Shown: piece by piece, positions 23,778 through 30,506 of the stretch | How positions within the stretch are numbered: position 1 is the first letter of the stretch | Layout of the letters: each line of letters starts with the position of its first letter | Source: Mycobacterium colombiense | GTDB lineage: Bacteria; Actinomycetota; Actinomycetes; Mycobacteriales; Mycobacteriaceae | DNA: 45,122 bases | Direction: 5' to 3' | Assembly: GCF_001672755.1 (NCBI RefSeq) | Contig: NZ_LZKI01000169.1 | Span: 1-45,122 of the forward strand | Program-made: the position numbers and the translations under genes | The notes under the pieces: model-generated | What the model saw: only the letters and a program-made list of their open reading frames with translations | The model's database searches: none | What the model was told of the DNA's origin: nothing

Positions 23778-25036
23778 ACCCCCACCGAATCCCGCTCGCG
23801 GCGATAGGCTTCGACCCAGTCCACGGCGACCTTGTGCAGATGGCGCACCAGGATCTCCTGGTCGTTGAGGGGGAACTCATCGACGATGCCGTATTCCAGC
23901 GCCGCCTGCGTCCCGCCGAGCATCCCGGCGTCTTGCAGCGCAAACTCTTTCAGCACCACCGAGGCGACTTCGTGCTCGATACGCTCCCGCACGGTGCGCG
24001 CCGGATGGAAGTAGGTGTACGCCTCGAACCGGTGCGTGTTGTGCGAGGTGGGCCAGTACCGGTACAGCAGGTACCAGCCGCCATAGATCAGGATCTCGAT
24101 GTTGGGGAAGATCTGGAAGTTGCTGATGCCCCAGGGCTCGATACCTCCGGGATTGAGGCCGGCGGGCAGTTCGCCGATGTCCGGGGTTCGCCACGGTCCC
24201 ACCAACCCGCTGCGGGTGGCCCGCTCGATCGGGTACATGTATTCCGGTGGCAGCAGCCAGCGGCGCCGGCCGGCCGTGGAGACCAACCGGTGCGGCCCGT
24301 CGAGTTGGAAATGCCCGCAAGTGAATCCGGCGTTGGGGTCGCGCACCTCGGAGGGCACTTGCTGTGAGTGCAGCGAGGGCACGTGGTAGTACTCCTGGAA
24401 GGCGTCGGCGAAGATCTTCCAATTGCTGTTGTTGTGAGCCACCCACTCGTAGCGTTCGGTCAGCTTGCCGAACGGATAGTCGTCGAGCCCGGTGATCATC
24501 GGACCGAGGTACTCACGCAGGCCCTGGCGCGGGTCGGCGTCGAAGTTGATGAAGACGAAGCCGTTCCACACGTCGCAGTGCACGGGGCGCAACCCGTGCT
24601 GCGCAAGATCGAGGTCGAAGAACTCCGACTCCTGCTGGACGAATTTCAGCGCGCCCTGCAGGTCGTAGCGCCAGCCGTGGTACTTGCAGGTGAACTGCCG
24701 GCACGTGCCGCGGGTCTCTTTGCCGGGAAAGTCGTTCCACACCAGCTTGTTTCCGCGGTGACGGCACACGTTGTAGAACGCGCGGATCTGCTCGTCCTTG
24801 CCCTTGACCAGGATCACCGACACGCCGACGACCTCGATCTCCTTGGTCAGGTAGCTGCCGACGCGCGGCAACTCCTCCACGCGTGCGACGTTCAGCCACG
24901 CCCGCTTGAAGATCGCCTCGCGCTCGAGTTCGTAGAACTCCCGCGACGTCGAGTCCTTGAAAGACACCGGGCCGGTGCCCAATTCGGGATAGTGCTCGGT
25001 CCAGGAGCCCTCCGGGGGCCTGCCTGCTCTGGTCAT
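23774..25036 (-). CDS. Rieske non-haem iron oxygenase, catalytic subunit (copy 1)
   Basis: A 420-residue ring-hydroxylating oxygenase alpha subunit. The Rieske cluster ligands are Cys91/His93 and Cys117/His120 (NVCRHRGN and FTCKYHGWRYDL). The catalytic iron is bound by His218, His223 (QEYYHVPSLH) and Asp369 (FALQDAGMLG), with the bridging Asp211 that passes electrons between subunits. The gap between the two cluster pairs is 23 residues, longer than usual, and contains an extra Cys112. The N-terminal 180 residues align without gaps to the second Rieske protein (29054-30322). ATG at 25036 has GAGGA four bases upstream. The reaction is oxygenation of an aromatic or alkyl substrate with electrons from a reductase; the reductase is encoded two genes upstream in the same operon. 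Confidence 0.92.
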   Translation of the reverse strand: MTRAGRPPEGSWTEHYPELGTGPVSFKDSTSREFYELEREAIFKRAWLNVARVEELPRVGSYLTKEIEVVGVSVILVKGKDEQIRAFYNVCRHRGNKLVWNDFPGKETRGTCRQFTCKYHGWRYDLQGALKFVQQESEFFDLDLAQHGLRPVHCDVWNGFVFINFDADPRQGLREYLGPMITGLDDYPFGKLTERYEWVAHNNSNWKIFADAFQEYYHVPSLHSQQVPSEVRDPNAGFTCGHFQLDGPHRLVSTAGRRRWLLPPEYMYPIERATRSGLVGPWRTPDIGELPAGLNPGGIEPWGISNFQIFPNIEILIYGGWYLLYRYWPTSHNTHRFEAYTYFHPARTVRERIEHEVASVVLKEFALQDAGMLGGTQAALEYGIVDEFPLNDQEILVRHLHKVAVDWVEAYRRERDSVGV

Positions 25037-25049
25037 CGAATCCTCACAA

Positions 25050-25793
25050 TCACATCACCGCTCCGCCGTTGACGCCCAACACCTGGCCGGTGATGTACCT
25101 GGCTTCTTCCGAACATAAAAACCCCACCGCCGCGGCGATGTCGGCCCCGGTGCCGAGGTAGCCCAACGGGATATTGCTGGCGATCTGCTCGTTGGACGGC
25201 AGGTACCCGGCGGCCTGGCCCTGGTGCTGCATCGGGGTCTCGATGCCCGAGGGCGGAATGTTGTTCACCGTGATCCCGTGCGGCGCGTATTCGCGGGCCA
25301 GCGACTTGGTCAAGGTGATGACCCCCCCTTTGGACGCCGCGTAGTGGGCGGCGAATGGCGAGCCGCGCTGGGCACTCGACGACGAGATCATCACGATCCT
25401 GCCCCAATGCGCCTCCACCATGTCCGGCAGCGCGACCTGGCAGCAGTGAAAGGTACCGGTGAGATTGACGTCGATGATCCGCGACCAGGTTTCGGCGCTG
25501 ATCTCCAAGAAGGGCGAGAAGTCGAACATGCCCGCGCTGGTCACCAGGACCGTCACCGGGCCCAGCTCGCTGCGCACCTTCGCGAACGCCTGCTCCACGG
25601 CGGACCGATCGGTGACGTCGGCGCCCGCCCCGAGGGCGGTCACACCGTTGGCGCGCAGGTCGTCGGTGACACGTTGCGCGGCATGCTCGTTGACATCGAG
25701 GACTGCGACCTTGAGTCCGCGCCGGCCCAGTTCATGACAGGTCGCCTCGCCCATGCCCGAGGCACCGCCGGTCACCACCGCCACCCTGGTCAT
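25050..25793 (-). CDS. SDR family oxidoreductase
   Basis: A 247-residue short-chain dehydrogenase: VVTGGASGMGEATCHELG at the cofactor site, VLVTSAGMFDFSP (S in place of the usual N of NNAG), catalytic YAASK and a GVNGGAVM end. ATG at 25793 is chosen because GGAG lies just upstream and the protein then starts at the normal place. A GTG at 25829 that overlaps the reductase stop (GTGA) would add 12 residues and is a real alternative. In ring-hydroxylating pathways an SDR re-aromatises the cis-diol made by the Rieske oxygenase or oxidises an alcohol product; either fits here. It is the second gene of the reductase operon, 13 bases before the Rieske gene. Confidence 0.84.
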   Translation of the reverse strand: MTRVAVVTGGASGMGEATCHELGRRGLKVAVLDVNEHAAQRVTDDLRANGVTALGAGADVTDRSAVEQAFAKVRSELGPVTVLVTSAGMFDFSPFLEISAETWSRIIDVNLTGTFHCCQVALPDMVEAHWGRIVMISSSSAQRGSPFAAHYAASKGGVITLTKSLAREYAPHGITVNNIPPSGIETPMQHQGQAAGYLPSNEQIASNIPLGYLGTGADIAAAVGFLCSEEARYITGQVLGVNGGAVM

Positions 25794-25825
25794 CGACTCC
25801 GCTCCACCATCGACCGCCTGTTCGC

Positions 25826-26920
25826 TCACTCGTAGACCACCCGCACCGTGGGACTGGTGGGCAGGGCCTGACACGTCAACACCCAGCCCTCCTCCACCTC
25901 ATCCGGCTCGAGCGCGTCGTTGTTGATCATCCGGGCACTGCCCTGCGTCAGGCGTGCCATACACGTTCCGCACGAACCGATCTCACACGAGGACGGGGCC
26001 CGCAGGCCCGCCATCCGTGCCGTCTGCAACAACGTGTTGCCCGGATCGTAGGGCGCCGTGGTCGTGACTCCGTCCAGCACGATGGTGACCTCGTCGGTCA
26101 CCACGTCGGTGTCCGGCGGCGCCGCCGCGGCGACGTCGTTCACGTCGAAGTGCTCCACATGTATGCGATCGGCCGGAACGCCCAACGCGGACAGCGCGGT
26201 TCGCACGGTGTCCATGAATTCGTTGGGCCCGCAGAGGTAAACGTCGGCGTCGCCGGCATCGCGGACGAACGCCTCGACGTCCGCCCGGGTGACGAAGCCG
26301 CTGTTGTCGTCGAGATGGTGGTGCAGCACGAAGCGATCGGAGTGCCGCGCATTGAGCGAGGCCAACGCCTCGTCGAAAATCACCGCGTCACGGCTTCGGT
26401 TGGCGTAGAACAGTCGCGCGGTGCGCCTGCCGGACGCCAGCGCGGTGCGCAGCAGCGAAAACACCGGCGTGATACCGCTTCCGCCGGCGAAGGCGATCAG
26501 CTCCCGGTCGCTGTCGTGCAGCACGAAGCGGCCCTGCGGCGGCAGGGCGGGCAGCTGGTCGCCGGGCGCGACCCTGTCGTTGAGCCAATTCGACACCAGG
26601 CCGTCGCGGTCGCGTTTGACGGTGATCCGCAGGTCCTCGCCCACAACGGGTGAGGACGACATCGAGTAACACCGCCGGTGCTCGCTGCCGTCGACGCTGA
26701 CCAGCAGCGTCAGGAACTGTCCGGCTTGGTAACCGAACTGTTCCACGCTGCCCGGCGGGACATCGAGAACGATCGACACGGCGTCGCGGGTCTCGGCTAT
26801 CACACGCTTGATCCGCAGTGACACAAAGCCATCCGGCAGGGCAGCGACGTCGACACCGCCCGATCCGGCCTCGGCCACCGCCGCCGAACCGACGTCCGCA
26901 GTCACGTGCTTGTCACCCAT
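25826..26920 (-). CDS. oxygenase reductase, FAD plus NAD plus C-terminal 2Fe-2S domain (KshB/HmpX-like)
   Basis: A 364-residue electron-transfer reductase with three domains in the order FAD, NAD and plant-type ferredoxin. The FAD motif is RRCYSMSS, the NAD site is AFAGGSGITPVFSLL and CGPNEFMDTV, and the 2Fe-2S ligands are Cys312, Cys317, Cys320 and Cys350 (SCEIGSCGTCMA and LTCQAL). It matches the layout of KshB, the reductase of the steroid-9-hydroxylase Rieske system. It takes electrons from NAD(P)H and can feed a Rieske oxygenase directly. The ATG at 26920 is used; a GTG at 26929 is possible and neither has a strong ribosome site. It is the first gene of the six-gene operon and is preceded by two tandem palindromes. 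Confidence 0.88.
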   Translation of the reverse strand: MGDKHVTADVGSAAVAEAGSGGVDVAALPDGFVSLRIKRVIAETRDAVSIVLDVPPGSVEQFGYQAGQFLTLLVSVDGSEHRRCYSMSSSPVVGEDLRITVKRDRDGLVSNWLNDRVAPGDQLPALPPQGRFVLHDSDRELIAFAGGSGITPVFSLLRTALASGRRTARLFYANRSRDAVIFDEALASLNARHSDRFVLHHHLDDNSGFVTRADVEAFVRDAGDADVYLCGPNEFMDTVRTALSALGVPADRIHVEHFDVNDVAAAAPPDTDVVTDEVTIVLDGVTTTAPYDPGNTLLQTARMAGLRAPSSCEIGSCGTCMARLTQGSARMINNDALEPDEVEEGWVLTCQALPTSPTVRVVYE

Positions 26921-26930
26921 CCCGGCCACA

Positions 26931-26948
26931 ATATCAACTACTTGCGAT
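26931..26948. promoter_or_regulatory. operator candidate, CAAGTAG palindrome (site A1)
   Basis: On the minus strand this reads ATCGCAAGTAGTTGATAT, an imperfect 18-bp palindrome (CAA-GTAG-TTG core with flanking A/T arms). With the neighbouring bases, the 17-base stretch GCAAGTAGTTGATATTG is identical to the site at 30473-30489. It ends eleven bases before the reductase ATG, so a bound protein would block initiation. The size and A/T-rich arms suit a MarR dimer. Confidence 0.6.
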
Positions 26949-26950
26949 TG

Positions 26951-26968
26951 GTCTCAAGTACTAGATAC
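26951..26968. promoter_or_regulatory. operator candidate, second palindrome (site A2)
   Basis: GTCTCAAGTACTAGATAC matches its own reverse complement at 14 of 18 positions and has the same CAAGT centre. Its centre is exactly 20 bp from that of site A1, about two helical turns, so two regulator dimers would lie on the same face. This supports both being real sites. Confidence 0.55.
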
Positions 26969-27013
26969 AGGTGCCGCCTGGCGATGCCCCCGATCACACC
27001 GCCGCCGGCGGCG

Positions 27014-27466
27014 TCAGCCGTCGACGTGATCGTTGAACAGCTCATGGCCGGTGCCCTTTTCGACCACGCGGCCCAGCAATTCCCGCAGGGTCCGCTGTTC
27101 TTGCTCGGTCAGTACGCCGAACACCTCCTGGTGTGCGGCGATCGCATCGCTGACCACCGTCTCGGCGACCTTGCGCCCCTCCCCGGTCAGGTAGGCCCGC
27201 AGGATGCGGGCGTGCTGGGGGTCCCGCTTCCTCTCCACCAGGCCGCGGCGTTCCAGCGCGGTGAGCGCGAGCTGGACGCCCTGCGGGCTGATCAGCAGGC
27301 GCCGCGCCAATTCGGCGCCCGACAAGCCTGGTTCGTTGGCCAACTGGCGCAGCACACCGATCTGGGCGGTGCTCACACCGTGTTCTCGCATCGCCTCGTT
27401 GATGGTGGTCAGCGAGTAGTAGAAGGCCTGCTTGAGCAGCCACAGGATGTTGTCGGTGAGTTCCAT
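27014..27466 (-). CDS. MarR family transcriptional regulator
   Basis: A 150-residue winged-helix protein: N-terminal dimer helices (ILWLLKQAFYYSLTTINEAM), a helix-turn-helix (LSGAELARRLLISPQGVQLALTALERRGLVER), a wing with the basic RDPQHARILRAYLTGEG, and C-terminal dimer helices. It has the MarR pattern of a conserved ERRGLVxR and DxR-like wing. ATG at 27466 is chosen because GGAGG is five bases upstream; GTG at 27481, overlapping the amidohydrolase stop as GTGA, and ATG at 27478 are alternatives. It ends the Rieske-2 operon and lies just upstream of the reductase operon, whose control region carries two palindromes. It is the likely repressor of the whole cluster, released by a pathway compound (inference). 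Confidence 0.87.
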   Translation of the reverse strand: MELTDNILWLLKQAFYYSLTTINEAMREHGVSTAQIGVLRQLANEPGLSGAELARRLLISPQGVQLALTALERRGLVERKRDPQHARILRAYLTGEGRKVAETVVSDAIAAHQEVFGVLTEQEQRTLRELLGRVVEKGTGHELFNDHVDG

Positions 27467-27477
27467 GCCCGCCTCCA

Positions 27478-28725
27478 TCACGTCGCGGGGGTCTTGTAGA
27501 TCTGCCCGTTCTTCATGACAAAGCGAACGTCGAGGGTTGCGGCGATGTCGTCGAAAGGGTCGCCGGGAACGGCGATGATGTCGGCCAGATAGCCGGGCGC
27601 CAACCTGCCCAACTCGTCGTCCGCCTCGATCAGCTCGGCGGCCACCACGGTGGCCGCACGGATCGCTTGCGCGGGAGTCATGCCCCGTTCCACCAGCGCG
27701 CCGAGTTCCTCGGCGTTCTGACCGTGCGGGATGGCCGGCGCATCAGTGCCACACGCGATGCGCACCCCGGCGTCAATCGCCTTGGGCAGCATCGACTTTG
27801 CCCGGGGAAACACCTCGAGCGCTTTCTTGCGCAACTCCGGTGCGATGCGGTCGATGGCCATGGCGTCGGTCAGATACGTGGTCGAGACCAGGAACGTCCC
27901 GTGGTCGACCATCATCTGGATCGTCTCGTCGCTGGCCAGGAAGCCGTGCTCGATGCAGTCGATCCCGGCGCGAATGCACGCCTGTATTGCGCTGTCCCCC
28001 ACGGCGTGTGCGGCCACCCGGACCCCGGCCCGGTGGGCCTCGTCGGCGATCGCGGCGAACTCGGCGTCGGAGTACTGCTGCGCACCGGGCGCGGTGCTGT
28101 GCGACATCACGCCGCCCGAGGCGGAGACCTTGATCAGCTTGGCGCCGTGCCGGATTTGGTAACGCACGCAGGCGATCACGTCGGGCACACCATTGGCGAT
28201 ACCCTCGGCCACCGACAGCGGCATGATCCCGGGGGCCAACCGCTGGAACACCGTTGGGTCCAGATGCCCGCCGTACGGGGTGACCGCGTGGCCGGCGGGA
28301 TAGACACGCGGCCCCACGTGCCAGCCCTGGTCGATGGCGCGTTGCAGCGCCACATCGAGCAGATATCCCCCCGTCTTGACCATCAGCCCGAGGTTGCGCA
28401 CCGTGGTGAACCCGGCCTCCAGGGTGGTGCGCGCGTTGACCGCGCCGCGCAGCGTGCGGTAGGCGGGGTCGTCCTGCACGCCATGCATGGGCGCCGGTAG
28501 GCCCTCCGGACCGCCGGGGCCGCCGATGAGCAGGTTGAGTTCCATGTCCATCAGGCCCGGGAGCAGCGTCACGTCGCCGAGGTCGATGATGGTCGCCGAA
28601 TCCGGCAGCGGCTCTTGGGGATTGATGGCGGTGATGCGTTCGCCGTCGATCACCACTTCCGCCGGCGTGTGGATCTGGCCGGTCACGACGTCAGCCCAGC
28701 GGGCAGCGCGCAGCACGGAGATCAT
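27478..28725 (-). CDS. amidohydrolase-superfamily protein lacking the HxH metal motif
   Basis: A 415-residue TIM-barrel hydrolase. The family scaffold is complete: an N-terminal beta part ending in VTLLPGLMD, the candidate carbamylated Lys199 (AKLIKVSASGG), His240 (VAAHAVGDSA), His260 (CIEHGF) and Asp328 (ACGTDAPAIPHG), then a C-terminal beta part (PGYLADIIAVPGDP). Oddly, the HxH pair after PGLMD is replaced: it reads D-M-Glu62-L-Asn64. These two histidines bind the alpha metal in nearly all members, so this protein may use a single metal, a carboxylate ligand, or a different chemistry. The ATG overlaps the preceding small-protein stop (ATGA). Context suggests hydrolysis of an amide, lactam or lactone in the pathway. 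It resembles the imidazolonepropionase/prolidase-like group. Confidence 0.83.
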   Translation of the reverse strand: MISVLRAARWADVVTGQIHTPAEVVIDGERITAINPQEPLPDSATIIDLGDVTLLPGLMDMELNLLIGGPGGPEGLPAPMHGVQDDPAYRTLRGAVNARTTLEAGFTTVRNLGLMVKTGGYLLDVALQRAIDQGWHVGPRVYPAGHAVTPYGGHLDPTVFQRLAPGIMPLSVAEGIANGVPDVIACVRYQIRHGAKLIKVSASGGVMSHSTAPGAQQYSDAEFAAIADEAHRAGVRVAAHAVGDSAIQACIRAGIDCIEHGFLASDETIQMMVDHGTFLVSTTYLTDAMAIDRIAPELRKKALEVFPRAKSMLPKAIDAGVRIACGTDAPAIPHGQNAEELGALVERGMTPAQAIRAATVVAAELIEADDELGRLAPGYLADIIAVPGDPFDDIAATLDVRFVMKNGQIYKTPAT

Positions 28726-29057
28726 GGAACCGGCTCGGACACGCAGTCCAGCGTCGACGCACCCGAATCCGGGACGCGTGGCTGTTTCCAGCATTCGACC
28801 GGGAACGACACCATGATCATGGAATAGAGCAGGTGCATCAGATTCTGGACGTCGTCGGGCAGGTCGTCGAGAGAAAACTTGTCGCAGAACGTCAGAGCCT
28901 CTTCGGCTCGCGCGGTGATCGCGTCGTAAAACGCCTTCATTTCCGTCATCGAACTGGCCAGCCTCTTGGCGTAACGTTCGGGTTCGCTGGGCAGGCACCA
29001 GTCGGAGAACCGTTCGAGGTCGGCGAACTCGGCGGGCAGCATCGGCATCGTCATCAC
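28722..29057 (-). CDS. Rieske-associated ~110-residue helical protein, copy 2
   Basis: A 111-residue homologue of the protein at 23439-23777, again directly behind a Rieske gene with a GTGA overlap. Matching landmarks are Cys21 (DWCLPSEPER), FYDA, EEA, Cys58 in FCDKFSLDDLPDD, His75 in NLMHLLYSMIMV and the VE with a Cys after it, ending in PVP. Residue spacing between landmarks is the same in both copies. Conservation of two cysteines, one histidine and the PDD turn suggests a specific function rather than a random neighbour. A start at the next codon (ATG, 29054) is possible. Its stop overlaps the amidohydrolase start. Function is unknown; a subunit, iron-sulfur delivery or substrate-handling factor for the oxygenase are options. 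Confidence 0.75.
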   Translation of the reverse strand: MMTMPMLPAEFADLERFSDWCLPSEPERYAKRLASSMTEMKAFYDAITARAEEALTFCDKFSLDDLPDDVQNLMHLLYSMIMVSFPVECWKQPRVPDSGASTLDCVSEPVP

Positions 29058-30322
29058 ACCCCTGCCGTGGAAGTCCGGCGATAGTCATCGATCCAGGCCG
29101 CGGTCTCCTTGTGTAGGTGACGGATCAGCACCTCCTGGTCGCAGAGCAAGAAGTCGTCGATCACCTGTGATTCGAGCATCGTCTGGGTCGCCTCCAGCGT
29201 GTTGGCGTCCTGCAGGCCGTATTCCTTGAACGACACCGCTGCCAACTCCTGGGCCACCCGCTCGCGCGGGGTGCGCGGCGCCGGGAAGTACAGCGTGCCT
29301 TCGAAGAGCTGGCTGTTGTAAGACGTCGGCCAGTAGTGGTAGGTCAAATACCAACCCTGGCCCCAGAACAGGATGACGAAGTTGGGGAAAAGCTGGAACG
29401 AATCCAGGCCCCACGGATCGCATTTCGCGGGGTTGAGGCCGGCGGGCATCGGCCCCAGATCAGGCTTGTCCCAGGGGCCGAAAAGTCCGCTCTGGCAGAT
29501 GTCTTCCATCGGCTTGCGCATCTCGTCGGCCATTTCCCAGGCCCGCACCCCTGAGGTGCTGACCAGCCGGTGCGGTCCGTCCAGCCGGTAGTGCGGAGCT
29601 TCAAATCCCGTCTCGGCGGCCGCCTTCGAGTACGCGGTGGGCGACTGGTTCGCATGCAGCACGGGCGCGTGGTAGAACTCCTGGAACGCGTCCATGTAGA
29701 GCTTCCAGTTCGCCTTGACTTCCGAGCGGTAGTACCAGCGAGATGTCATCTTGTCGAAGGGGTAGCCCTCCAGCCCGGCGATCATGGGCCCCAAGAACTC
29801 TCGCAACGACTGTTCGGGTTTCTTGGCGAAGTTGACGAAGATGAAGCCCTCCCACACGTCGCAGTGCACCGGCACCAGGCCGTAGCGGCTCTTGTCGAGG
29901 TCGAAGAACTCCTCCTCCTGCTGCACAAAGGTGAGGTTGCCATCCAGGTCGTAGCGCCAAGCGTGGTATTTGCAGGTGAACTGCCGGCACACGCCGCGCG
30001 TCTCTTCCTGTGGCATGTCGTTCCACACCAGCTTGTTGCCGCGGTGCCGGCACACGTTGTGGTAGGCCTTGATGTCACCAGATGTTGTGCGCACCAGAAT
30101 GATCGAGGTGTTGGCGACCTTCAGTTCCCGGGTGAGGTAACTTCCCTTGCGTGGAAGTTGTTCCACGCGACCGACATTGAGCCAGGCCCGCTTGAAGATG
30201 GCGTCACGTTCCAACTCGTAGATCTCGGGGCTGATGGAGTCCTCGTACGACACCGGACCGGTGCCCAATTCGGGGTAATGCTCGGTCCAGCTGCCCTCCG
30301 GCGGTTTGGGGAATCGAGCCAT
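29054..30322 (-). CDS. Rieske non-haem iron oxygenase, catalytic subunit (copy 2)
   Basis: A 422-residue paralogue of the Rieske protein at 23774-25036. Cluster ligands fall at the same numbers (Cys91/His93, Cys117/His120), as do the extra Cys112, Asp211, His218 and His223 (QEFYHAPVLH); the Asp ligand is in YGLQDANTLE. CKYHAW has Ala where copy 1 has Gly. The first 60 residues are mostly identical, while the substrate-domain segment around 230-330 differs, so the two probably act on different intermediates or substrates. ATG at 30322 follows AAGGAG by five bases. First gene of the operon Rieske-2, small protein, amidohydrolase, MarR. No reductase of its own; it likely shares the one at 25826. 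Confidence 0.92.
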   Translation of the reverse strand: MARFPKPPEGSWTEHYPELGTGPVSYEDSISPEIYELERDAIFKRAWLNVGRVEQLPRKGSYLTRELKVANTSIILVRTTSGDIKAYHNVCRHRGNKLVWNDMPQEETRGVCRQFTCKYHAWRYDLDGNLTFVQQEEEFFDLDKSRYGLVPVHCDVWEGFIFVNFAKKPEQSLREFLGPMIAGLEGYPFDKMTSRWYYRSEVKANWKLYMDAFQEFYHAPVLHANQSPTAYSKAAAETGFEAPHYRLDGPHRLVSTSGVRAWEMADEMRKPMEDICQSGLFGPWDKPDLGPMPAGLNPAKCDPWGLDSFQLFPNFVILFWGQGWYLTYHYWPTSYNSQLFEGTLYFPAPRTPRERVAQELAAVSFKEYGLQDANTLEATQTMLESQVIDDFLLCDQEVLIRHLHKETAAWIDDYRRTSTAGV

Positions 30323-30470
30323 GATCGCTCCTTATGCAGTCCAACGTGGGGAAACCCTGGGTGCCCAGCCGCTCACTTCTGCACTGCCCGCGCGAAACAA
30401 CCACCTGCGCACCGGTTTCACCGATCCCTGAGAGCTCCGTCACGGCCGACGGTATATCCTCGACCCATCA

Positions 30471-30488
30471 ATAGCAAGTAGTTGATAT
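30471..30488. promoter_or_regulatory. operator candidate, CAAGTAG palindrome (site B)
   Basis: ATAGCAAGTAGTTGATAT is an imperfect palindrome: arms ATAGCAA and TTGATAT differ from symmetry by one base pair around GTAG. It sits between the divergent Rieske-2 and aldehyde dehydrogenase genes, 18 bases before the latter's ATG, so one bound dimer could control both. Seventeen bases (30473-30489) are identical to the site in front of the reductase operon. No second copy lies 20 bp away here. Confidence 0.6.
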
Positions 30489-30506
30489 TGGCCCCGGGAG
30501 GCGCGG

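Noticed and set aside
27001..27012. GCCGCCGGCGGC palindrome near the MarR stop as a terminator
   Set aside because: It is a perfect 12-base palindrome but has no loop and no T-run; G+C-rich palindromes of this size occur by chance here.
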